Origin: an uncultured euryarchaeote
GTDB lineage: Archaea > Thermoplasmatota > Poseidoniia > Poseidoniales > Thalassarchaeaceae
Length of the DNA stretch: 10,194 bases
Reading direction: 5' to 3'
Assembly: GCA_937901365.1 (NCBI GenBank)
Contig: CALCEF010000360.1
Span: forward strand, 1 to 10,194
Positions 1 to 5,653 of this stretch are shown piece by piece. Both the position numbers and the translations under genes were made by a program. Within the stretch, counting starts at the first letter, position 1, and every line of letters starts with the position of its first letter. The notes beneath the pieces were generated by a model, which searched no databases, was not told the DNA's origin, and saw only the letters and a list, made by a program, of their open reading frames with translations.

Positions 1-665
1 GGGAAAACAACCTTTGCTTTCACGTCGGTAAATCCACAATCGTTTAGCATGCGCACATAATCTTTGGTTGTTCCAAAGTGTACGTATGTCTTGGTCAACC
101 ACTTCCAGGGATGATCTTTCATTTTACATATGAAACGCGCGTAAGCCCCCACCCAAATTCGCATCCAAAGATAACCGAACCAGCCATGGACACGATTCAT
201 TTTGGCAGGGTCAACAATCACCAGTGTACCTCCAGGTTTCAGAACTCGCTTAACCTCGGAAAGCCCGGCTCGCTTGTCATACCAATCCCGAAATGAAAAC
301 AGCGAACAAACCCCTGCAAAACTCTCATCATCGAACGGCATTTTTTCTGCGGTTGCTTCAACAAATTCAGCGGGCGTTTTTCGCTTTGAGTTGACCCTCT
401 TTTCAGCAACTGAGAGCATTGCAGGAATTGGATCTAAACAGGTCAAATCGCGCTCAGGAATCATCTCTGCAAAGGTACCGGGTCCACACCCCACTTCGAG
501 GATTTTTCCTTCTTCAGGAAGGCGACTGCGAACCATTTTCCGCCATCTTTTGTCCTGACCTAGTGTCGCAAAACGATTGATTCGGTCATAAACTGGGATG
601 GTCGCTTCTAGGTTACGCTGGAGTTCGGCCCAATCCTCGTCGCCGATGCGTTCCGTATCCATCAT
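1..665 (-). CDS. UbiE/MenG-like SAM-dependent methyltransferase (3' end outside window)
   Basis: The reading frame is open from ATG at 665 to the window edge, giving 221 codons and no stop. It is a class I Rossmann methyltransferase. The SAM-binding glycine motif LEVGCGPGTF is at about residues 56-65, followed by an acidic strand end LDP near 78 and the post-core motif VLKPGGTLVIVDP near 141-153. Resemblance to the quinone methyltransferases UbiE/MenG goes beyond the fold: YDRINRFATLGQDKRW (residues 25-41) corresponds to their YD-N-G--WR start, and FSFRDWYDK (123-131) to the FGLRN-D block. A tryptophan/aromatic-rich stretch at 160-190 could touch the membrane. I infer a role in menaquinone or another prenyl-quinone methylation, but substrates are not readable from sequence and a general methyltransferase is possible. 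ATG codons at 665 and 662 are adjacent; 665 is taken. The gene is divergent from the ATP synthase operon and may be transcribed with little or no leader (TATA candidate 686-692). Confidence 0.85.
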   Translation of the reverse strand, partial: MMDTERIGDEDWAELQRNLEATIPVYDRINRFATLGQDKRWRKMVRSRLPEEGKILEVGCGPGTFAEMIPERDLTCLDPIPAMLSVAEKRVNSKRKTPAEFVEATAEKMPFDDESFAGVCSLFSFRDWYDKRAGLSEVKRVLKPGGTLVIVDPAKMNRVHGWFGYLWMRIWVGAYARFICKMKDHPWKWLTKTYVHFGTTKDYVRMLNDCGFTDVKAKVVF

Positions 666-685
666 TACACATGGCCCTTCTATCC

Positions 686-692
686 TATATTT
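686..692. promoter_or_regulatory. Candidate TATA box in the divergent intergenic region
   Basis: TATATTT on the + strand (AAATATA on the minus strand) is the most TATA-like run between the two divergent genes. Read on the minus strand, its centre is about 25 nt from the methyltransferase ATG at 665, which fits a leaderless or nearly leaderless archaeal transcript. Read on the + strand, it would start transcription near 715 and leave a leader of about 88 nt before atpH. A weaker CATAAA at 760-765 is an alternative + strand box that would start transcription near 788. The assignment rests on archaeal promoter spacing only. Confidence 0.4.
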
Positions 693-714
693 GGTTCAAT
701 CCTAAAGTGAATTT

Positions 715-751
715 CTCACAATCCCAATCCCCCAAGTCTCATTGTTGTGAG
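715..751. repeat. Inverted repeat CTCACAA / TTGTGAG between divergent genes
   Basis: CTCACAA at 715-721 and TTGTGAG at 745-751 are perfect 7-bp inverted copies separated by 23 nt. The 30-nt centre-to-centre distance is about three helical turns, so both arms lie on the same DNA face, as for a dimeric regulator. They lie between the divergent starts and just downstream of the 686-692 TATA candidate. As RNA, the 23-nt loop would make a weak hairpin, so a DNA operator is the more natural reading. A 7-bp match at this distance can arise by chance. Confidence 0.3.
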
Positions 752-783
752 GGTATCATCATAAACCCATCAACGGTCGCGGG

Positions 784-798
784 TCCACCGTAGGTGGA
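784..798 (+). promoter_or_regulatory. Palindrome containing the atpH Shine-Dalgarno sequence
   Basis: TCCACC (784-789), loop GTA (790-792), GGTGGA (793-798): a perfect 6-bp stem with a 3-nt loop, extendable by one G-U pair (783/799). The 3' arm holds GGTGG, the ribosome binding site that selects the atpH ATG at 803. If transcription begins upstream, the stem would mask the site in mRNA. If it begins at the weaker TATA candidate 760-765, the palindrome sits on the transcription start and could be a DNA operator. The same design recurs at 9510-9528. Confidence 0.5.
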
Positions 799-802
799 TA
801 TC

Positions 803-1117
803 ATGAGTCGTGCAGATGTACTACGAACCATCAAAGATGCTGAGGCCGATGCTAGTGCTACACTGGCCAAAGCCGAAAGCGAGGCCAGCAACATCGTGAC
901 CAAGGCACGCGTCGCCGCTGCTGAAACTGTGACCCAAGGTCGCAATCAAGCACAGGCCGATGCGCAACAAATGGTTGATGATGCACGTAAAGCAGCAGAG
1001 AAAGAAGCCGCAAAGGTCTCCAAGAAGGGTGACAAAGCAATCGATTCTATTCATGGAAGTGGCGACTCAAGTCGTCCCAAAGCCGTCGATGTCGTCCTCG
1101 ATGCATTCCGCGCATGA
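803..1117 (+). CDS. atpH: A-type ATP synthase subunit H (peripheral stalk)
   Basis: A 104-residue protein, the usual size for archaeal AtpH/AhaH. It is almost entirely charged Ala/Glu/Lys/Gln-rich helix from residue 1 to about 80 (MSRADVLRTIKDAEADASAT and onward), as expected for the coiled coil that pairs with AtpE to form the peripheral stalks holding the A3B3 head to membrane subunit I. There is no membrane segment. Start choice: a GTG at 794 is in frame, but ATG at 803 has GGTGG at 793-797 five bases upstream and begins like the family. It is the first gene of the operon; its TGA overlaps an in-frame alternative ATG of atpI (1114). Naming rests on composition, size and position because sequence conservation in this subunit is low. 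Confidence 0.85.
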   Translation: MSRADVLRTIKDAEADASATLAKAESEASNIVTKARVAAAETVTQGRNQAQADAQQMVDDARKAAEKEAAKVSKKGDKAIDSIHGSGDSSRPKAVDVVLDAFRA

Positions 1118-1131
1118 ATTCATTATACTAC

Positions 1132-1139
1132 GGAGAGAG
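1132..1139 (+). promoter_or_regulatory. Ribosome binding site deciding the atpI start
   Basis: GGAGAGAG lies 4-11 nt before ATG 1144, whereas the earlier in-frame ATG at 1114 (overlapping the atpH stop as ATGA) has no Shine-Dalgarno sequence. This supports translation of atpI from 1144. Confidence 0.6.
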
Positions 1140-1143
1140 TCAC

Positions 1144-3282
1144 ATGTCACAGATTCACACCCGCCAAATGGGCCGTTTGGTCGCTGCGGGAACGTTGAAT
1201 CAATTGGATGCAACCATCCAAACCTTGGCTCGATTACGGGCCTTGCACATGATTGATTACGATGGCAGTGATGGAGATCTCTCATTGGGTACCCCCTCTT
1301 CGGAAGCCGACCAACTGAGTCGAGATGTGAACAAACTGCGTGCTGCAGCATCTCTTGTCAGTTCGGGCTCAAACAAAGAAGCCTCAGCACCTGAAACTCG
1401 AGCCGCTCTATCAGGTGACTTGCACGAACGAGTCGATACCTTACTCGCAGAGAATGACAGGCGCTCGGAAATCGAGTCGAAATTGGTATCCCTATCGGAA
1501 GAATCCACTGCACTGCAAATGGTCGCGCCATTGAAAACCGACCTAGATTTGTTGGATGGATTTGAATCACTAACCACATTTGTGGGCACGGTTAGAGACG
1601 CAGCGGCAGCACGTGGTGCTGCCAAAGAAGGCCTATTCTTGTCAGGAAATGCTGGAAAGAAGACGGTTGTTGGTGTATTTGTTCGAAATGAGGATGCAAA
1701 AGAGGCACAATCTGCCTTAGAGGCTGCTGGCTTTTCCGCACTTCCAATACCCGAATGTGAAGGGTCAGTTTCATCGCGTATGGAAGAGATTGATTCTGAA
1801 CGCGCCAGCCTTATCGAGGAACAAGTCACATTGGAAAATAACGCCACATCTTGGCAGGAGGCCAATGCGGATGTTTTGCACAGTGGTTTGGAATTACTTG
1901 AGCGCGATCAAGAGCTCGCAACCGCTCCAGTCAGAGCGGCAGTCACGGCACACGCATTCGTAATCGATGGGTGGATTGAGATGGCACGAGCGGACGAGAT
2001 ATCCGCTTCGCTTCAAGGCCAATGCACAGTTGTCGATATTGAACCATTCAAGATTCAGCCAGGCGGTGGTTCGCATGGCCACAATGATCACCACCACCAT
2101 CAGGAGATGCCACCGATTGCATTCCAGGATCGAACCGCTAGTAAGCCGATGGAACTGCTGACAGATGCGGTTGGTCGTCCTGCCTACGGGCGCATCGACC
2201 CAACACTGTTCATGTTCATCACGTATCCAATCTTCTTTGGGATGATGCTCGGTGATATGGCGTATGGCATGGTAACCATGGGCTTGGGTTGGATGCTATT
2301 GCGCAAAGCAGGCACGAATGAAATGCTGGAAATGGGTGGTAAATTCTTGATTTACATCGGCTTGGGCACCTTTGTATTCGGCTATATCTATGCTGAAATT
2401 GCAGGATTTGAAATCTTCAGCCATAAGCATCACACGTGGGCGAGTTCATTGGATATATTCTATCCAGCAGTCGATTACCATGGCCACGCTTGGCACACTT
2501 CGTTACCATTCGGAATAGAACTTGCCTTCCCATTCCACAGGGTTACAGATGTGGCACATCACGGGAACCTAGAACATCTGATTCTCTTGACGATTTATCT
2601 CGGTGTAGCTCACGTTTTCATCGGCCTCATTGTTGGATTCCGTGACATTTGGCTTCACGGTAACGGACACGGCGACGAAGGCTTCGTGTGCGCATTGTTT
2701 GAGAAAGGCAGTTGGATAATCCTGCTCTTCGGAGGCTTCCTCGCAGCCTATGCGTTCCTTTCCAAACCCGCCTACGAAGAACGCTGGGTCAGCCCAGACC
2801 CAGCCTATCTTGATCTTCTGAGTACGATGATGACCGTTGGAGGAATCATGATTGTCATTGCAGTTGTGATGATCATGTGGATGCTGTATCGATATCACGG
2901 AGTACCTTTCCCAATCAACATCGGCTTAGGTCCGATTGAGGCTGTTGGAATGATGCCCACAGTCATCTCCTACGTTCGACTGTTCGCCGTCGGTGTGGTC
3001 GGTGTCAAGATTGCAGAAACAGGCAATACGATGTTATTCGAACCCCTGGCTCACATATTGGAAGATCTCTCTCATGCATCAGCGATGGATTACCTATCCA
3101 TGGTTGTGCTTCTCATCGGCTGGTTGGCCGTACAAATTTTCGCTTGGGGACTGGGTGTTTTCAGTCCCAACATCCACGCTGCGAGATTGCATTTCGTCGA
3201 GTGGATGAGACAGTTTTACGATGCGAGTGGCGAGGCGTTCAAGCCATTCGGTTTCAAAGCGCGCCGCGTGGAGGTGGAATAG
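1144..3282 (+). CDS. atpI: A-type ATP synthase subunit I (subunit a homologue, ion channel stator)
   Basis: 712 residues when started at 1144, normal to slightly long for NtpI/AtpI, the archaeal counterpart of V-ATPase subunit a. The N-terminal half (to about 350) is the soluble, coiled-coil-rich domain that docks the peripheral stalks; it begins MSQIHTRQMGRLVAAGTLNQ and contains HMIDYDG, as in the family. The C-terminal half has seven or eight membrane segments, roughly at 355-385, 401-424, 477-503, 521-540, 558-584, 596-625 and 648-675. The motif SYVRLFAVG (609-617) supplies R612, the expected channel arginine that interacts with the AtpK carboxylate. Two histidine-rich stretches stand out: HGHNDHHHH at 311-319, just before the membrane domain, and a loop at about 427-478 with around ten His. 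The start at 1144 follows the RBS at 1132-1139; starting at 1114 would add ten residues. It lies 26 nt after atpH. Confidence 0.95.
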   Translation: MSQIHTRQMGRLVAAGTLNQLDATIQTLARLRALHMIDYDGSDGDLSLGTPSSEADQLSRDVNKLRAAASLVSSGSNKEASAPETRAALSGDLHERVDTLLAENDRRSEIESKLVSLSEESTALQMVAPLKTDLDLLDGFESLTTFVGTVRDAAAARGAAKEGLFLSGNAGKKTVVGVFVRNEDAKEAQSALEAAGFSALPIPECEGSVSSRMEEIDSERASLIEEQVTLENNATSWQEANADVLHSGLELLERDQELATAPVRAAVTAHAFVIDGWIEMARADEISASLQGQCTVVDIEPFKIQPGGGSHGHNDHHHHQEMPPIAFQDRTASKPMELLTDAVGRPAYGRIDPTLFMFITYPIFFGMMLGDMAYGMVTMGLGWMLLRKAGTNEMLEMGGKFLIYIGLGTFVFGYIYAEIAGFEIFSHKHHTWASSLDIFYPAVDYHGHAWHTSLPFGIELAFPFHRVTDVAHHGNLEHLILLTIYLGVAHVFIGLIVGFRDIWLHGNGHGDEGFVCALFEKGSWIILLFGGFLAAYAFLSKPAYEERWVSPDPAYLDLLSTMMTVGGIMIVIAVVMIMWMLYRYHGVPFPINIGLGPIEAVGMMPTVISYVRLFAVGVVGVKIAETGNTMLFEPLAHILEDLSHASAMDYLSMVVLLIGWLAVQIFAWGLGVFSPNIHAARLHFVEWMRQFYDASGEAFKPFGFKARRVEVE

Positions 3283-3293
3283 CGCAAATCACA

Positions 3294-3312
3294 TTCCTAG
3301 CAATGCTTGGAA
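3294..3312 (+). promoter_or_regulatory. Stem-loop in the atpI-atpK gap
   Basis: TTCCTAGC (3294-3301), loop AAT (3302-3304), GCTTGGAA (3305-3312). This gives seven base pairs around one T-T mismatch with a tight 3-nt loop, ending five bases before the strong atpK Shine-Dalgarno sequence GGAGG (3317-3321). It leaves the site free rather than masking it. A role in mRNA processing or stability of the atpK segment is an inference. Confidence 0.4.
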
Positions 3313-3316
3313 AAAA

Positions 3317-3321
3317 GGAGG
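3317..3321 (+). promoter_or_regulatory. Strong Shine-Dalgarno site setting the atpK start
   Basis: GGAGG, seven nt before ATG 3329, inside an A-rich unstructured stretch. It fixes the atpK start at 3329 although the same frame is open farther upstream (from 3221) into the atpI coding region. The A-rich surroundings favour high translation, fitting the many AtpK copies needed per enzyme. Confidence 0.75.
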
Positions 3322-3328
3322 AAAAAAT

Positions 3329-3640
3329 ATGAACAATAGAAAGACAATGAAAGGAATGACAGCCCTATTTGGCCTGTTCTCGTTTGCAATGATTGCATCC
3401 GTAGTATCAGCCCAATCAGGTGAGACATCGGTATCCTATCACTGGGATGCAGCCAAGCTCGGCGCAGGTCTTGCGCTCGGACTGGCAGGTGTCGGAACTG
3501 GAATCAGCCAAGGACAGATTGGTGCAGCAGCGGTCGGCATGATTGCTGAAGATAGCAGCAAATTCGTTACTGGTCTGATCTTCACTGCTCTACCTGAGAC
3601 AATTGTCCTATTCGGTTTCTTGGCTCTGTTCCTGCTCTGA
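3329..3640 (+). CDS. atpK: A-type ATP synthase subunit K (c-ring proteolipid) with signal peptide
   Basis: 103 residues. Residues 1-28 look like a cleavable signal peptide: basic start MNNRKTMKGM, hydrophobic core to about 25, then VSA-Q, giving a mature protein of about 75 residues. The rest is one helical hairpin: helix 1 about 42-60 (AAKLGAGLALGLAGVGTGIS), polar loop QGQIGAAAVG, helix 2 about 78-101. The ion-carrying carboxylate is E90 in ALPETIVLFG. The Gly-rich first helix is typical of c subunits that pack into the rotor ring driven by ion flow through AtpI. Q61 in ISQG and the E90-T91 pair resemble sodium-site positions of Na+-type c subunits (see findings). Start chosen by GGAGG at 3317-3321. 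Stem-loops lie on both sides of the gene, the second overlapping its TGA. Confidence 0.95.
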   Translation: MNNRKTMKGMTALFGLFSFAMIASVVSAQSGETSVSYHWDAAKLGAGLALGLAGVGTGISQGQIGAAAVGMIAEDSSKFVTGLIFTALPETIVLFGFLALFLL

Positions 3641-3647
3641 GCAGAAC
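3628..3647 (+). promoter_or_regulatory. Stem-loop overlapping the atpK stop codon
   Basis: GTT, a bulged C, then CTGCT (3632-3636), loop CTG (3637-3639), AGCAG then AAC (3640-3647). Eight base pairs with one bulge, containing the atpK TGA (3638-3640). There is no T-run behind it and atpE follows 38 nt later with its own Shine-Dalgarno sequence, so full termination is unlikely. A barrier that stabilises or separates the atpK part of the mRNA is possible. Confidence 0.45.
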
Positions 3648-3685
3648 ATCCGAGTGACTACATACGACATTCGAAGGAACGTGTA

Positions 3686-4252
3686 ATGATGTCCCTAGAT
3701 GCGTTAGCTGAAGAAATTGCCGCTCAGGCAAAGGCGGAAGCCAAGGCCATCACTGATGCCGCCAAGAAAACGGCGAAATCGGTGAAGAAAGAGGCCGAGG
3801 CTGAAGTCGCAGACATTCGTGAATCACTGATGTCTCGTGCTGAGCGCGAATCTGCACAGCTCTCCACGGAACTCGTTGCCTCTTCTCGACAAAACAACCA
3901 GAAGCGTGAACTCATTGCTAAAGCAGCTGAGTTGGATGCGACATGGGATGCGGTGAAAGCCGAGGTTGGTTCAGCAAAACTTGCAGGACGAGCCAAACTC
4001 ATCAAAGCCCTAGTTGCAGAAGCAAAGGAAGCAGGTTCGGGCATGAAAATGCGCCCTGTGTCCATTGATCGCAAAGCGTTGGAGATGGAAGCGAAAGGTT
4101 TCGACTTTGGAGATGATGTCGAAGGCCTCGGTGGATTCACCCTTGAATCTACAGATGGCTCTATCGTTTTGGATTACCGTTTTGATAACCGATTGGAGGA
4201 TGCTTGGAAAGCAAGCCTCGGGTCGGTCAATCAAACATTATTTGGAAATTAA
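3686..4252 (+). CDS. atpE: A-type ATP synthase subunit E (peripheral stalk)
   Basis: 188 residues, usual for AtpE. Residues 1 to about 75 are a long Ala/Glu/Lys helix (EEIAAQAKAEAKAITDAAKK) that pairs with AtpH as a peripheral-stalk coiled coil. Residues from about 80 form the globular domain that binds the top of the A3B3 head; its ending GGFTLESTDGSIVLDYRFDN followed by RLEDAW is the conserved AtpE C-terminal signature. The start at 3686 has AAGGA at 3674-3678; a second ATG follows directly at 3689. It lies 45 nt after atpK and 23 nt before atpC. There is no membrane segment. Identity is supported by C-terminal motif, length and operon position. Confidence 0.95.
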   Translation: MMSLDALAEEIAAQAKAEAKAITDAAKKTAKSVKKEAEAEVADIRESLMSRAERESAQLSTELVASSRQNNQKRELIAKAAELDATWDAVKAEVGSAKLAGRAKLIKALVAEAKEAGSGMKMRPVSIDRKALEMEAKGFDFGDDVEGLGGFTLESTDGSIVLDYRFDNRLEDAWKASLGSVNQTLFGN

Positions 4253-4275
4253 ATTGAACATTAGGAAGTGAATGT

Positions 4276-5319
4276 ATGGTAAGAGTTGGTGGTCGTAGCA
4301 ATATGGCCAATGCTTCCGCGCGCGCGAAGGCGCGCAAGGCGAGTCTCATCGATTCTACCCGCATGCGTCAGTTGCTCCAACAGAGCCCTGATGCGATTGG
4401 AACCAGCATTGCCGAATTTGGCTATCGTTCAGAACTCGATCTCTACGCCAGCCGATATTCGGGTGCCGATTTGATCGAGGCAGCCTTGAATCACAATCTC
4501 GATTCTGATTTTGATTCAGTCTTGCGATTTTGCCAAGGCGATCTCAAATCAATGGTGGCTGTTTACGTTGAGCGTTTTTCATATCAAAATGCGAAAACGG
4601 TGCTTCGTGCAATACATAGTGGAGCCAGCGTCGAAATGGTGTCCTCCGAGGTACTTCCTGAAGAGAATTTGAACAACAATTACTGGCTTGACATCGTTCG
4701 CAACTGCAACACGCTTGGAGATGCGGTGAATGCGATGTCTGGAACCCCGTGGGGCCTTGCTCTATCCAAGTTGGATGCTGATTCAAATCTCCAACAGATG
4801 GAAGACGCTTTGGATTCATCATACTACAACGATGCGATTGCATCGATTCGTGGTTCTGGATGCCATCCCTTGCTGGTCCGGTATATTCGTAATGAAATCG
4901 ACCATCGAAACATCATCAACCAATTCCGCGGTCTGAGACAAGGTATTGTCGGCGAAGATCGCGATTCCATCATGATTCATGGTGGTAAAATCGACAGAGC
5001 AGCTCTGAAGGCTGCTTCACAAGCTGAATCGAATGAGGCGCTCTTGGAGGCCCTCCGCCGAGCCCCCTCGTTCGATGATACCGGATTTGAAGAGGCCTTA
5101 CAGGCATCATCGATTTCTCTCGACCCTGTTGTGACATTGTTGCAAGAACAGCGTCGAAACATGATGCGTCGTTTCGCCTACCTCAATCCGATTTCGGCTT
5201 TCCCCGTAATACATTACATCGAGAGCAAAGTGCTCGAGGTACAAAACATCCGCTTGCTTGTGCGCGGCAAAGCGGCAGGCCTCTCTGATGAGGTCATCGA
5301 AGCGCACATGAATCTGTGA
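4276..5319 (+). CDS. atpC: A-type ATP synthase subunit C (V-ATPase d homologue)
   Basis: 347 residues, the normal length. AtpC is the all-helical funnel that sits on the c ring and couples it to central stalk subunits D and F. Visible family marks are the N-terminal NASARAKARKASLID segment (about 12-26) and the C-terminal stretch around 311-341 (LNPISAFPVIHYIESKVLEV, then NIRLLVRGKAAGLSDEVI), matching the family's PLS-P-GYI-AKE-E--N-R-I-RGK pattern. The start ATG at 4276 follows AGGAAGTGA (4263-4271), and the first nine residues extend slightly before the usual family start. An out-of-frame ATG at 4272 is ignored. The TGA is nine bases before atpF and is embedded in the atpF Shine-Dalgarno sequence, suggesting translational coupling. 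Confidence 0.95.
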   Translation: MVRVGGRSNMANASARAKARKASLIDSTRMRQLLQQSPDAIGTSIAEFGYRSELDLYASRYSGADLIEAALNHNLDSDFDSVLRFCQGDLKSMVAVYVERFSYQNAKTVLRAIHSGASVEMVSSEVLPEENLNNNYWLDIVRNCNTLGDAVNAMSGTPWGLALSKLDADSNLQQMEDALDSSYYNDAIASIRGSGCHPLLVRYIRNEIDHRNIINQFRGLRQGIVGEDRDSIMIHGGKIDRAALKAASQAESNEALLEALRRAPSFDDTGFEEALQASSISLDPVVTLLQEQRRNMMRRFAYLNPISAFPVIHYIESKVLEVQNIRLLVRGKAAGLSDEVIEAHMNL

Positions 5320-5328
5320 GGTGAAAAA

Positions 5329-5628
5329 ATGGAGATTGCTGTTGTCGGTACATCTGAATTCACACTTGGATTCCAACTTGCAGGCGTTCAACGCTTGCAC
5401 AACCCCGAAGGCGATGAGGAACTCGCATCAACAATGCGAGATTTACTCAGCCAGAAGGATGTCGGCATAGTCGTAATCGACAGTGCAGATCTAACTCGCT
5501 TGTCTGACAGACTGCGTTCGCAAATTGCAGACAGCATTACGCCCACTGTGTTGGGCATTGGGACCGAGGAGGATAACACCCTCCGAGAGTCCATCAAGTC
5601 GGCGCTTGGCGTCGACCTATGGAAGTGA
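5329..5628 (+). CDS. atpF: A-type ATP synthase subunit F (central stalk)
   Basis: 99 residues, matching AtpF/AhaF, the small Rossmann-like subunit at the base of the central rotor. It starts MEIAVVGTSEFTLGFQLAGV, the conserved opening strand-loop of the family. It continues with VGIVVIDSADL (about 45-55), and residues 69-99 contain TPTVLGIGTEEDNTLRESIK before GVDLW at the C-terminus. The start uses GAGGTGA (5318-5324), which includes the atpC stop codon. AtpF pairs with AtpD in the rotor and may rearrange to regulate ATP hydrolysis in related enzymes. The weak TGGAA/TTCCA hairpin around its stop (5620-5633) is below what I would call a regulatory element. Confidence 0.95.
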   Translation: MEIAVVGTSEFTLGFQLAGVQRLHNPEGDEELASTMRDLLSQKDVGIVVIDSADLTRLSDRLRSQIADSITPTVLGIGTEEDNTLRESIKSALGVDLWK

Positions 5629-5653
5629 TTCCAAAAAAAGGAAGTGACAAAAA

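Noticed and set aside
78..558. Plus-strand open frames across 78-558
   Set aside because: They oppose the clear methyltransferase reading frame on the minus strand, which has recognisable motifs throughout.
1114..1123. Ten-base palindrome ATGAATTCAT at the atpH/atpI junction and the ATGA overlap start for atpI
   Set aside because: The palindrome cannot form a useful hairpin (no loop), and the ATG at 1114 lacks a ribosome binding site; the start at 1144 is better supported.
739..1351. Minus-strand open frames opposite atpH and the atpI start
   Set aside because: They are antisense shadows of strongly coding + strand genes and their translations resemble no family I recognise.
3221..3328. N-terminal extension of the atpK frame back into atpI
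   Set aside because: ATG 3329 has a strong Shine-Dalgarno sequence and begins a normal signal peptide; the extension is out-of-frame atpI sequence.
5620..5633. TGGAA-GTGA-TTCCA hairpin around the atpF stop codon
   Set aside because: Only five weak base pairs; expected by chance in this much sequence. Noted only because atpK and atpD have stronger stems at their stops.
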